Of a stretch of DNA of 64,000 nucleotides, positions 7,382 through 15,971 are shown piece after piece (within the stretch, counting starts at the first letter, position 1; each line of letters starts with the position of its first letter). This DNA is from Lachnospiraceae bacterium (GTDB lineage: Bacteria; Bacillota; Clostridia; Lachnospirales; Lachnospiraceae). The notes beneath the pieces are model-generated. The model was given only the letters and a program-made list of their open reading frames with translations, did no database searches and had not been told where the DNA came from. The stretch spans positions 1 to 64,000 of the forward strand of contig JAFUFI010000014.1 in assembly GCA_017469945.1 (NCBI GenBank), written 5' to 3'. The translations under genes were made by a program, and so were the position numbers.

Positions 7382-8653
7382 CTAATTAAGCTCGCAGGGA
7401 CAGGAAATCTGTCCGGTTACTGCGCTTGCTGCGGCTACTGCGGGGCTTGCAAGATATACTTCAGACTCAACATGGCCCATACGTCCGACAAAGTTACGGT
7501 TTGTGGTAGATATGCATCTCTCGCCCTTTGCAAGGACGCCCATATATCCGCCAAGGCAAGGACCACAGGTAGGCGTGGATACAACAGCTCCTGCTTCGAT
7601 AAAGGTCTTTATAAGTCCCTCTTCCATAGCCTGCATATAAACAGCCTGTGTCGCAGGGATTACGATAAGACGCATATCGGGAGTCTTATGTCTTCCCTTA
7701 AGGACTTCGGCGGCGATACGTAAATCGTCGATACGTCCGTTTGTACAAGATCCGATTACAACCTGATCTACCTTAATAGGCTCCATCTCGTGGATCTCGT
7801 CGATAGTATGTGTATTTTCCGGAAGATGAGGGAAAGCTACCGTAGGTCGAAGGGTGCTTAAATCTATCGTATACTCTTCGTCGTACGCAGCATCCTCGTC
7901 AGCCTCAAATACCTTGTAATCTCTTGTAGCGTGCTCATTTAAATACTCTACGGTCTTTTCGTCTACAGGGAAGATTCCGTTCTTTCCGCCGGCCTCGATA
8001 GCCATATTCGAGATGGTAAATCTATCGTCCATAGAAAGCTCGGCTACTCCGGGTCCGGTAAACTCCATAGAGCGGTAAAGGGCTCCGTCAACACCAATCA
8101 TACCGATGATGTGAAGGATAACGTCCTTACCCGAAACCCACTTTGAAGGCTTTCCGATAAGGTTAAACTTAATTGCGCTGGGAACCTTAAACCAGGCCTC
8201 TCCTGTTGCCATACCGGCCGCCATATCCGTAGATCCGACGCCTGTTGAGAAAGCGCCAAGGGCGCCGTAAGTACAGGTATGGGAGTCAGCTCCTATTATC
8301 ACATCTCCGGGTACGGTAAGACCTTTCTCAGGAAGGAGGGCATGCTCGATACCCATCTCACCCATCTCGAAGTAGTTTGTGATCTTGTTTCTTCTGGCGA
8401 ACTCGCGAACGCATTTGCAGTGTTCAGCAGATTTAATATCCTTGTTGGGCGCGAAATGGTCGGGTACAAGGGCGATCTTGTCTTTGTCAAAGACGCCTTC
8501 TACCTTCATCTTATCAAGCTCCTTTATCGCAACGGGGCTAGTGATATCGTTTCCAAGAACAAGGTCAAGCTTCGCCATAATAAGCTGGCCGGCTTCCACA
8601 CTTGGAAGACCGGCAGCAGCGGCGAGGATCTTTTGAGTCATTGTCATACCCAT
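7382..8653 (-). CDS. leuC: 3-isopropylmalate dehydratase large subunit
   Basis: LeuC is the aconitase-family subunit that carries the [4Fe-4S] cluster. The 423-residue protein shows [20 protein letters not shown] (cluster and substrate loop), [15 protein letters not shown] (first cluster cysteine) and [15 protein letters not shown] (the other two). The length fits the shorter LeuC class found in archaea and Clostridia rather than the ~465-residue E. coli type. ATG at 8653 follows a GGAGGAAAA site. It pairs with leuD directly downstream. Confidence 0.96.
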   Translation of the reverse strand: MGMTMTQKILAAAAGLPSVEAGQLIMAKLDLVLGNDITSPVAIKELDKMKVEGVFDKDKIALVPDHFAPNKDIKSAEHCKCVREFARRNKITNYFEMGEMGIEHALLPEKGLTVPGDVIIGADSHTCTYGALGAFSTGVGSTDMAAGMATGEAWFKVPSAIKFNLIGKPSKWVSGKDVILHIIGMIGVDGALYRSMEFTGPGVAELSMDDRFTISNMAIEAGGKNGIFPVDEKTVEYLNEHATRDYKVFEADEDAAYDEEYTIDLSTLRPTVAFPHLPENTHTIDEIHEMEPIKVDQVVIGSCTNGRIDDLRIAAEVLKGRHKTPDMRLIVIPATQAVYMQAMEEGLIKTFIEAGAVVSTPTCGPCLGGYMGVLAKGERCISTTNRNFVGRMGHVESEVYLASPAVAAASAVTGQISCPCELN

Positions 8654-8674
8654 GACTGTTTTCCTCCGGGTAAA

Positions 8675-9715
<1,041 letters not shown>

Positions 9716-9737
9716 TTATTTTTTAAAGCTTTGGGTA

Positions 9738-9752
9738 TTTGATATTATCAAA
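9738..9752. promoter_or_regulatory. Short perfect palindrome between ilvN and ilvC
   Basis: TTTGATATTATCAAA has 7-bp perfect arms around one central base. It lies about 44 nt upstream of the ilvC start and 38 nt past the ilvN stop. It could be a protein-binding site or a small hairpin; no known regulator is assigned. Confidence 0.3.
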
Positions 9753-9790
9753 GGCGCAAAGCGTTTTTAACTTATTAATTAAAGTTTCTA

Positions 9791-10285
9791 TTAAATGGTA
9801 ACGGTCTCTATACCTCTTGAAAGTCCCGCCATACCGGTCCTTGCAAGTTCAAGTATTTCATGTCCCTCTAAAAGCTCTAGGAACTTGTCGATCTTTTCAA
9901 CGTCGCCCGTGATCTCGATTATAAGGCTGTCCGTAGCTACATCTACGATCTTTCCTCGGAAGATATCCGTTATCGCGATGACGCTGGGTCTTTCTTCAGC
10001 AGAGCATCTTACCTTTACAAGAGCAAGCTCCCTGTATACGCTCTCGTCAGGCTTTAATTCCTTTACGACCTTGATATCTACAAGCTTAGCAACCTGCTTT
10101 TCAATCTGCTCTAAGACTTCATCATCTCCGCTTGTAACTATCGTGATCCTTGTATACTCGGGATTTGAAGTAACGCCTGCGGTAATACTCTCAATATTGT
10201 AGCCTCTTCTTGAAAAGAGTCCGGATATACGGGAAAGTACACCGCTGGTATTTGTAGCTAAGAGCTGAAATACTTTCTTTTGCAT
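9791..10285 (-). CDS. ilvN: Acetolactate synthase regulatory (small) subunit, copy 1
   Basis: This is the regulatory subunit of acetohydroxyacid synthase, which binds valine through its ACT domain and stimulates the catalytic subunit. The 164-residue protein has the N-terminal ACT domain (about 5-75; TSGVLSRISGLFSRRGYNIE) and a C-terminal ALS_ss_C domain ending ARTGMAGLSRG, close to the canonical small subunit. It starts at ATG 10285 with GCAGGTGAATAATT upstream. A second copy with almost the same ribosome-site region lies just upstream. Confidence 0.94.
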   Translation of the reverse strand: MQKKVFQLLATNTSGVLSRISGLFSRRGYNIESITAGVTSNPEYTRITIVTSGDDEVLEQIEKQVAKLVDIKVVKELKPDESVYRELALVKVRCSAEERPSVIAITDIFRGKIVDVATDSLIIEITGDVEKIDKFLELLEGHEILELARTGMAGLSRGIETVTI

Positions 10286-10342
10286 AATTATTCACCTGCT
10301 TTAATAAACTTTCAATAACTTTAGCACGTTAAAGTCCTAATG

Positions 10343-10837
10343 TCAACCATCATTCTCTATACATTTTGAAAGAGATAAGGTTCCTGTTCGTGCTATTTCA
10401 ACAATGCTTATTGATTTAAACATATTTATAAGAAGCTGGATCTTCTCGGGAGTATCACAGATCTGGATCATCATATAATGAAGGGACATATCTACGATAT
10501 CCGCTTTCATCACCTCGCACATCTCCATGATCTCGTTGCGGTTTGACTTATTGTACTTAACCTTCATCAGCATCAGCTCTCTTGAAACGCACTGAACCTC
10601 ATCAAAGGTCTTTACCTTGATGACATCAAGCTTTTTGTTGAGCTGTTTTTCAATCTGCTCTAAGGTACGCTCGTCACCGCTTGAAACGATAGTCATAGAG
10701 GAAACTTCCGGATCGTCGGTCTCTCCTACGGCGAGGGAGTCGATATTAAAGCTTCTTCTTGCGAAAAGGCCGCTGACCTTGGAAAGCACACCGGACCTGT
10801 TTTCAACTGTAACGGAATAAATTCTTTTTGCTTTCAT
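10343..10837 (-). CDS. ilvN: Acetolactate synthase regulatory (small) subunit, divergent copy 2
   Basis: This second 164-residue IlvN has an ACT domain (NRSGVLSKVSGLFARRSFNID) and the same C-terminal signature (ARTGTLSLSK). Its middle is diverged (CVSRELMLMKVKYNKSNRNE). Its ribosome-site region GCAGGTGGATAATT differs from that of copy 1 at one base, which points to tandem duplication. Both copies have the same length. It lies 23 nt after ilvB and 57 nt before copy 1. The two may respond to different effectors or pair with the two different IlvB subunits in this window; that is inference. Confidence 0.93.
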   Translation of the reverse strand: MKAKRIYSVTVENRSGVLSKVSGLFARRSFNIDSLAVGETDDPEVSSMTIVSSGDERTLEQIEKQLNKKLDVIKVKTFDEVQCVSRELMLMKVKYNKSNRNEIMEMCEVMKADIVDMSLHYMMIQICDTPEKIQLLINMFKSISIVEIARTGTLSLSKCIENDG

Positions 10838-10860
10838 AATTATCCACCTGCGTAAGGAAA

Positions 10861-12477
10861 TTATTTAACAAGATCCATAGGATCGATCATTACTTCCAGC
10901 AGAGCGCTGTTTTTGTCCGCGAGGAACTTCTCGATAGTCTTTTTAAGCCCCTTTGCGTTTTCAAGTCTTAAATAGTCAAAATCATACGCGCTTACAAGCT
11001 TTTCAAGATTTGGGCTTCCGTCAAGAGACACCATAGAGTAATTGTCCTTGTAGGAATAGTGCTGGTACTCTCTGACCATACCAAGATACGTGTTGTTAAA
11101 GACGATAATCTTTGCAAGGACGCCGTGCTGTCTGAAGGTAGCAAGCTCGCACATCGACATCTGGAAAGACCCGTCTCCGCAAACACAAACTACCTGTCTC
11201 TTAGGATCTGCAAGCTTAGCTCCTAATGCAGCGGGAATTGAATAACCCATGGTTCCCATTCCGCCGGAGGTTAAAAACTTGCCCTTCTTAATCTTGGCAT
11301 AAGCACAGGAAAAGATCTGGTTTTGTCCAACGTCTGCGATATAAACCGCGTCATCTTCCAGGGCTTCCGTAAGGGTCTGTATAAAGCTCTCGGGATCAAC
11401 GTAGTCTTTATTGGGATTACGCTTAATCTTTAGATCCTTTTTATAGGAGTCCAAAGCTTTAATCCATTTGGAAGTATCGCTTTCAAACTCTTCTTTATTA
11501 AGGTCTTCAAAGATTGCCTTACAGTCGCCGACAAGAGGAATTGAGGAAACGGCGTTTTTGCCGATCTCCGCGGGGTCTACGTCTATATGGATAAGTACTT
11601 TATCCTTTGTAATAAGATCCGGCTGGGAAATAGCTCTGTCCGCAACTCTCGCCCCTACCATCATAATAACATCGGCTTCGTTCATAGCTTTATTTGCGTA
11701 GGGCTTTCCGTTGTTACCAACCATACCGTAGTAAAGAGGATGGTCCGTAGGTATCGTTCCGATACCCATCATAGTTGTAACCATCGGCAGGTTATGTTCC
11801 TCGGCAAATCTAAGTACTTCGGCATTGGCATCCCCCAGCTGAACTCCGCCGCCGATACACATGATCGGTCTACTGGCGGTACGCACTTTTCCGATAACCT
11901 TCTTTATCTGGGAAGCGTTTCCCTTAACCGTCGGCTTATAGGTACGCAAATTAACGCTCTCGGGATACTTGAAGCTTTTAATCTGTGCATTTTGTACATC
12001 AATAGGAATATCTATAAGAACAGGACCTTTTCTACCGCTTCCCGCAATATAGAAAGCCTCCTTAAAGATTCTCGGAAGGTCCTCAGCCTTTTTAACAAGG
12101 TAGCTGTATTTAACAAAAGACTCAACAGCTCCGGTAATATCAGCCTCCTGAAACACGTCGCTTCCGATAAGGTCGGTCTTTACCTGTCCGGTGATGATGA
12201 CCATAGGAATAGAATCGGCGTAAGCTGTGGCGATACCGGTAATAATATTCGTAGCGCCGGGGCCGGATGTAACTGCGCAGACTCCGGGCTTTCCGGTCAG
12301 TCTTGCAAGTCCGCTTGCCGCATGTGCCGCGCTCTGTTCGGTTCTGACAAGGATCGTTTTGATATCAGATTCAAGAATACTGTTATAGAAAGGACAAATT
12401 GCTACACCGGGATATCCGAAAACGTATTTAACATCTTCACTCTCCAGGCATTTAATTATAGCCTCTGCACCAATCAT
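10861..12477 (-). CDS. ilvB: Acetolactate synthase large subunit (operon copy)
   Basis: This TDP-dependent enzyme condenses pyruvate with pyruvate or 2-ketobutyrate. The 538-residue protein has the catalytic glutamate in RTEQSAAHAASGLARL, the segment TSGPGATNIITGIATAYADS, a central FAD-type domain, and the TDP motif GDGSFQMSMCEL with N..YLGMVRE. It is shorter than the second IlvB at 28869-30554 and clearly diverged from it (YLGMVREYQHY versus VLGMVRQWQ). First gene of the ilv-leu operon, it starts at ATG 12477 behind CGGAGGCC. A TATAAT promoter lies upstream with no visible leader attenuator. Confidence 0.94.
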   Translation of the reverse strand: MIGAEAIIKCLESEDVKYVFGYPGVAICPFYNSILESDIKTILVRTEQSAAHAASGLARLTGKPGVCAVTSGPGATNIITGIATAYADSIPMVIITGQVKTDLIGSDVFQEADITGAVESFVKYSYLVKKAEDLPRIFKEAFYIAGSGRKGPVLIDIPIDVQNAQIKSFKYPESVNLRTYKPTVKGNASQIKKVIGKVRTASRPIMCIGGGVQLGDANAEVLRFAEEHNLPMVTTMMGIGTIPTDHPLYYGMVGNNGKPYANKAMNEADVIMMVGARVADRAISQPDLITKDKVLIHIDVDPAEIGKNAVSSIPLVGDCKAIFEDLNKEEFESDTSKWIKALDSYKKDLKIKRNPNKDYVDPESFIQTLTEALEDDAVYIADVGQNQIFSCAYAKIKKGKFLTSGGMGTMGYSIPAALGAKLADPKRQVVCVCGDGSFQMSMCELATFRQHGVLAKIIVFNNTYLGMVREYQHYSYKDNYSMVSLDGSPNLEKLVSAYDFDYLRLENAKGLKKTIEKFLADKNSALLEVMIDPMDLVK

Positions 12478-12514
12478 TCCGGGCCTCCGTTAAAACAAAA
12501 TTTACTAAGTAGTG

Positions 12515-12543
12515 ATTATATCACAGTTTTTCGTTCTGAAAAA
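12515..12543 (-). promoter_or_regulatory. Promoter of the ilvB-ilvN-ilvN-ilvC-leuC-leuD operon
   Basis: A perfect minus-strand -10 TATAAT (12515-12520) stands 38 nt before the ilvB ATG. The -35 at 17-nt spacing is poor (TTTTTC, 12538-12543), which suggests an activated promoter. The leader is only about 30 nt, too short for a T-box. Confidence 0.6.
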
Positions 12544-12598
12544 AGTACCGCGTTTATCGAAATAGTCATTAACAATTGACCTTGTTTAATATTTTGAG

Positions 12599-12626
12599 TT
12601 GTGATAAATTAATGTAGGCTTATATA
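12599..12626 (+). promoter_or_regulatory. Promoter of the lipoprotein gene
   Basis: TTGTGA (12599-12604) and TATATA (12621-12626) are 16 nt apart, with the gene start 36 nt further on. The -10 can also be placed 2 nt downstream (spacing 18). Confidence 0.5.
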
Positions 12627-12661
12627 TAAAAATATATCAAAATAGAAATAGAGGCAATATT

Positions 12662-13138
12662 ATGAAAGTAAAAAAATCATTAGCAATCCTATTTTCAGCA
12701 GGAGCTTTAGTTTTAGGCGCTTGTGCTGCATCCGAAAAAGATACGGCCGCCTTAACGGATTTCAGAAATACGGTGGACTCTTTTTGCGAGACCATAAGTT
12801 CTCTCGATACGGATATAAATGCTTCCGGCGAAGCTGAAAATACCGAGAAGGTCCTAAGCGACTTAGACTCCTTAAAGCAGGCCTTTTCAGACTTTGCACA
12901 GGTCGATTTTCCTTCAGATTACGATTACCTCGAAAACCTTGCGGACGAAGCTTCAAGCTATATGGATACTGCTGTAGATTCTTACCGCCAGGCCTTCGAG
13001 GCGGAAACAAAAGAAGCTCTTGATGCGAAGTATGATTATGCAAAAGAAAATTACTCAAGAGCGTACAAACGTATAAAAGTAATAGTCTCTTTCCTTAACG
13101 GCGAGACGAGCGAGGACGCAACGATCGTTTCTGAATGA
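12662..13138 (+). CDS. Hypothetical lipoprotein
   Basis: The 158-residue protein has a lipoprotein signal peptide: MKVKKSLAILFSAGALVLGA followed by cysteine (lipobox LGAC, Cys21), then ASEKDTAAL. The mature part looks like a helical bundle with many Asp/Glu/Ala (SFCETISSLDTDINASGEAE). It may lie outside the membrane. It is the only plus-strand gene in this part of the window. Its last 44 nt overlap the end of the convergent DUF1461 gene. Lgt, which lipidates such proteins, is encoded 0.7 kb away. No family recognised. Confidence 0.85.
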   Translation: MKVKKSLAILFSAGALVLGACAASEKDTAALTDFRNTVDSFCETISSLDTDINASGEAENTEKVLSDLDSLKQAFSDFAQVDFPSDYDYLENLADEASSYMDTAVDSYRQAFEAETKEALDAKYDYAKENYSRAYKRIKVIVSFLNGETSEDATIVSE

Positions 13139-13784
13139 TTGCAAAAGCGGTTATCAAGATAAGATATCCTATCCAGATAAATCCGCAGATCTTTCCGGCA
13201 TCGATAAATAGCTGCTCCGGACAAAGGAATATCAGATTATCGTATGCCGGATCAAGGAGCCAGTCCGTGTTGTTAAAGAAAATACCATGTGCAAATACGA
13301 TGAGCCAATCAAGATTCGTATTTGCGGCGATTACCACAGCTCCCGCAAGAAGTACAATAAGGGCGTCCGCTATTAGTACTCCGTTTCTAAACTCTTCTTT
13401 AGCTTTCCCGATAATGAGCAAAACAGCAGATAAAAGGGCTGCAAAGCTTGATAAAACAAGAAAATCCCGAAGTCTTATTATTATTCCCCTAACATCTTTC
13501 ATATGAGAGATATCCGTTTCGTTATAAAAATCGCTAACTTCCCCTCTTACGGATACTTCGATATCTATTGATTCTTCTCTTCCCTTTACGTAATTGGCAA
13601 GCTTTGCTGTAACGGCCTCAAGGTCTTCATCCGTCATAGACAGATCCGCCGCTACGTTATATTCTCTATACTTTTTATTCAGATAGCTCTTGCTGAAGAT
13701 TACGGCATATACGCAAAAATCAAAGAGGATGAAAAATCCAAGCAGGGTAAGTATTATAGAAATTAACGTCTTTACAGCTTTCAT
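13095..13784 (-). CDS. DUF1461 / TIGR01906 family integral membrane protein
   Basis: The 229-residue protein has one N-terminal membrane helix (about 5-30), an external domain with NETDISHMKDVRG, and three further helices. The signature WLLDPAYDNLIFLCPEQLF near the C-terminus is typical of the TIGR01906 family (Lit-like fold). Some relatives are lipoprotein intramolecular transacylases that modify the lipid anchor, which fits its place immediately downstream of lgt and beside a lipoprotein gene. That function is inference. The gene end overlaps the convergent lipoprotein gene by 44 nt. Confidence 0.8.
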   Translation of the reverse strand: MKAVKTLISIILTLLGFFILFDFCVYAVIFSKSYLNKKYREYNVAADLSMTDEDLEAVTAKLANYVKGREESIDIEVSVRGEVSDFYNETDISHMKDVRGIIIRLRDFLVLSSFAALLSAVLLIIGKAKEEFRNGVLIADALIVLLAGAVVIAANTNLDWLIVFAHGIFFNNTDWLLDPAYDNLIFLCPEQLFIDAGKICGFIWIGYLILITAFAIIQKRSLRPRSSRR

Positions 13785-13808
13785 TGCGGTTACCTGATTC
13801 TCTTTAAA

Positions 13809-14729
13809 TTAATACTCTTTCACCTTGTTTTCTTCCGTTTTATCAGCTTCCTTCTCAGTAGCTTTTTTAGCCTTTCCCGGTGTGTACCACTTCTCGAAGA
13901 AGTTTTTTTCTGTGGGGCAGATGAGGCAATAAATGCCAATGGGTATTATAAAGAGGCTGATATACTGAGAGGTTGAGAAAGGTCCCCAGATTCCTCTGAT
14001 AGAATCTCCTCTGAAGAATTCATCAACAAATCTAAGTATTCCGTAGAGTACAAAGTACAGCCCCATAGGCTTATAATAAGCCTTTTTCTTATAGATAAAG
14101 ATTAGAAATACAACAAGAATTGCAAAAATAGCGAATAGCCCCGCCGACTCTATAAGCTGTATAGGGAGGTGGTAGGATCCGGTCCTTGCGTTATAAACGG
14201 AAAAGCCGTTAAATATAGGGTTATTTTCGATATCGAAAAGGCCGGTAGCTTCATTATAGCTTCCCACATGTACATGGGGCAGGCCATAGCAGCAGCCGCC
14301 TATTGTGCATCCCATTCTTCCGAAGGCATGGAAAAGAGGGATACCGGGAACACTTGTCATAAGCCACATTCTGGTATCTTCTTTAAAGTACTTGGTATAG
14401 ATCATAAATCCGATAAAGATTCCGATCATACCGCCGTAAAAAACTATTCCGAAAGACATATATGTCTTGAATTTTTCAAAGTCAGTAAAAAGATAGGGAA
14501 GTCCCTGAATTATGTATTTAATATTTGTAAGCTGGTAGAGGATACCCGCGCAGAGGCCTCCCGCCGCTCCGCAGTAAACTATATAGATTATACGATCGAA
14601 GAAGTCTTTTTTGTCTTTCGTAATCTTATGAACAATAAAGCTATATATAACAGCAGCTGCTAATCCTATTAAAGCAAAAACTCCGTATGAGCTGAAAGGT
14701 CTTCCAAAAACATTGATATAAGGGTACAT
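13809..14729 (-). CDS. lgt: Prolipoprotein diacylglyceryl transferase
   Basis: Lgt transfers diacylglycerol from phosphatidylglycerol to the lipobox cysteine of prelipoproteins. The 306-residue membrane protein has about seven helices and the Lgt signature HAFGRMGCTIGGCCYG, with the essential His and Arg, plus a C-terminal RFVDEFFRGDSIRG. A charged tail (KKATEKEADKTEENKVKEY) is variable. ATG at 14729. The DUF1461 gene follows after 24 nt. Confidence 0.95.
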   Translation of the reverse strand: MYPYINVFGRPFSSYGVFALIGLAAAVIYSFIVHKITKDKKDFFDRIIYIVYCGAAGGLCAGILYQLTNIKYIIQGLPYLFTDFEKFKTYMSFGIVFYGGMIGIFIGFMIYTKYFKEDTRMWLMTSVPGIPLFHAFGRMGCTIGGCCYGLPHVHVGSYNEATGLFDIENNPIFNGFSVYNARTGSYHLPIQLIESAGLFAIFAILVVFLIFIYKKKAYYKPMGLYFVLYGILRFVDEFFRGDSIRGIWGPFSTSQYISLFIIPIGIYCLICPTEKNFFEKWYTPGKAKKATEKEADKTEENKVKEY

Positions 14730-14763
14730 ATTAAATCCTGCAAATTAAAAGTGTAATAATTTA

Positions 14764-14793
14764 GAAAAAGCCCCGACACCGAAGTATCGGGGC
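14764..14793 (-). terminator. Intrinsic terminator after the small membrane protein gene
   Basis: Minus strand GCCCCGA-TACTTCGGTG-TCGGGGC is followed by TTTTTCT: a 7-bp GC-rich stem and a U-run, 17 nt after the stop at 14810. It separates that gene from lgt. Confidence 0.88.
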
Positions 14794-14809
14794 GATACCA
14801 ACAAAGGTA

Positions 14810-15127
14810 TTAATATCCGTAGCTTGATAATGCTGAACCAATAGCACTTGCTCCGCCTGCAGCACATGTGCAGATACCGCAGATAAGTCCAACAACAAGA
14901 CCGATGATTGAGAATACAAGTCCGATAATGCTGGTAATCTTAGCAGCCTTAACGAATCCGCTCTCTCCCATTCCTTCTTCTTCAGCCTTCTTCTTGAAGT
15001 TCATGGAAAGGATTGCACATACAAGACCTGCAACGCTCATAATACCCCAGGTATAATAACCGTTAAGTCCAAGCACTACGGAAGCGATTCCGAGAACCAT
15101 AGAAGTGATGCTATTCTTTTTGCTCAT
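14810..15127 (-). CDS. Small membrane protein (DUF4190-like), 105 aa
   Basis: The start is placed at the ATG at 15127 (MSKKNSITSMVLGIASVVLG) because AAAGGAGATTG lies right before it. A longer frame to 15199 would run through the promoter. Two long hydrophobic hairpins (about 8-42 and 62-95) flank a charged loop KKKAEEEGMGESG. The last segment has a cluster of small residues and cysteines (CGICTCAAGGASAIGSALSS). This matches the DUF4190 pattern, function unknown. It has its own promoter and terminator, so it is a single-gene unit. Confidence 0.75.
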   Translation of the reverse strand: MSKKNSITSMVLGIASVVLGLNGYYTWGIMSVAGLVCAILSMNFKKKAEEEGMGESGFVKAAKITSIIGLVFSIIGLVVGLICGICTCAAGGASAIGSALSSYGY

Positions 15128-15170
15128 TTTCAATCTCCTTTGCATAATAAGAATATTAACAACATCTAGT

Positions 15171-15199
15171 ATTCTATCATATATGATACCCAATATCAA
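15171..15199 (-). promoter_or_regulatory. Promoter with embedded 14-bp palindrome
   Basis: Minus-strand -35 TTGATA (15194-15199), 17-nt spacer and -10 TAGAAT (15171-15176). A perfect palindrome TATCATATATGATA (15175-15188) covers most of the spacer and the edge of the -10, a typical operator position. Confidence 0.65.
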
Positions 15200-15251
15200 T
15201 TATTTGAGCAAAAAAGATTAAAAAAGTCTTAATAAATAGACGTTTACGCTT

Positions 15252-15920
15252 TTAATCGGAAATTTTTTCTACAACTTCTCCGGCCTTTTTATAGATTGAG
15301 TTTTCTTTAACTACTCCTCTTACGCTTGAAAGGGGATAAATATTGGAATTCTTTCCGATCACGGTACCGGGATTCAAGATACTTCCGCAGCCGACCTCTA
15401 CATGGTCTCCCAGCATCGCGCCGAATTTTTTAAGTCCGGTCTCGTACTTTTCATCGCCCTTAACGACAACAAGCTTTTTGTCGCTTTTAACGTTTGAAGT
15501 AATAGAGCCAGCGCCCATATGGGACTTGTATCCGAGGATTGAGTCACCTACGTAATTGTAATGAGGAACCTGAACCATATTAAAGAGGATAACGTTTTTA
15601 AGCTCTGTGGAGTTGCCTACAACAGCGCCCTTTCCGACGATGGCGTTGCCTCTTATGAAGGCGCAGTGTCTGATTTCGGCGTCCTCGTCGATGATAAGAG
15701 GTCCGTTTAAGGAAGCTGTGGGTGCAACCTTTGCGGACTTTGCAACCCAGATATCTTCGCCTCTTTTTTCGTAAAGATCGCTTGATAAACTTTCTCCAAG
15801 CTCTTTGATAAATGCAGAAATCTTAGGGAGCGCCTCCCAGGGGTATTCCACAGTTTCAAGTAAAGGAGCTGCGATTGTCTCTTCAAGGCTGTATAAATCT
15901 TTGATTTTAATATGATCCAT
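15252..15920 (-). CDS. Left-handed beta-helix (hexapeptide repeat) transferase, GlmU C-domain-like
   Basis: The 222-residue protein has a short helical N-terminus (to about 60) and then hexapeptide repeats (GPLIIDEDAEIRHCAFIRGN, VGKGAVVGNSTELKNVIL). YVGDSILGYKSHMGAGSITSN matches the acetyl-CoA-binding part of GlmU. There is no N-terminal nucleotidyltransferase, so it is not full GlmU. Similar proteins are annotated as UDP-GlcNAc pyrophosphorylase-related. The acyl acceptor is unknown. ATG at 15920 follows a CGAGG site. Confidence 0.8.
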   Translation of the reverse strand: MDHIKIKDLYSLEETIAAPLLETVEYPWEALPKISAFIKELGESLSSDLYEKRGEDIWVAKSAKVAPTASLNGPLIIDEDAEIRHCAFIRGNAIVGKGAVVGNSTELKNVILFNMVQVPHYNYVGDSILGYKSHMGAGSITSNVKSDKKLVVVKGDEKYETGLKKFGAMLGDHVEVGCGSILNPGTVIGKNSNIYPLSSVRGVVKENSIYKKAGEVVEKISD

Positions 15921-15971
15921 GATTTTACCTCGTTTGTTTACGTATATTAATTTTACGCTTTAAATTGCGCT

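Noticed and set aside
11587..12579. 330-codon plus-strand frame antisense to ilvB
   Set aside because: It runs opposite a clearly conserved acetolactate synthase, has a composition unlike a real protein, and has no ribosome site.
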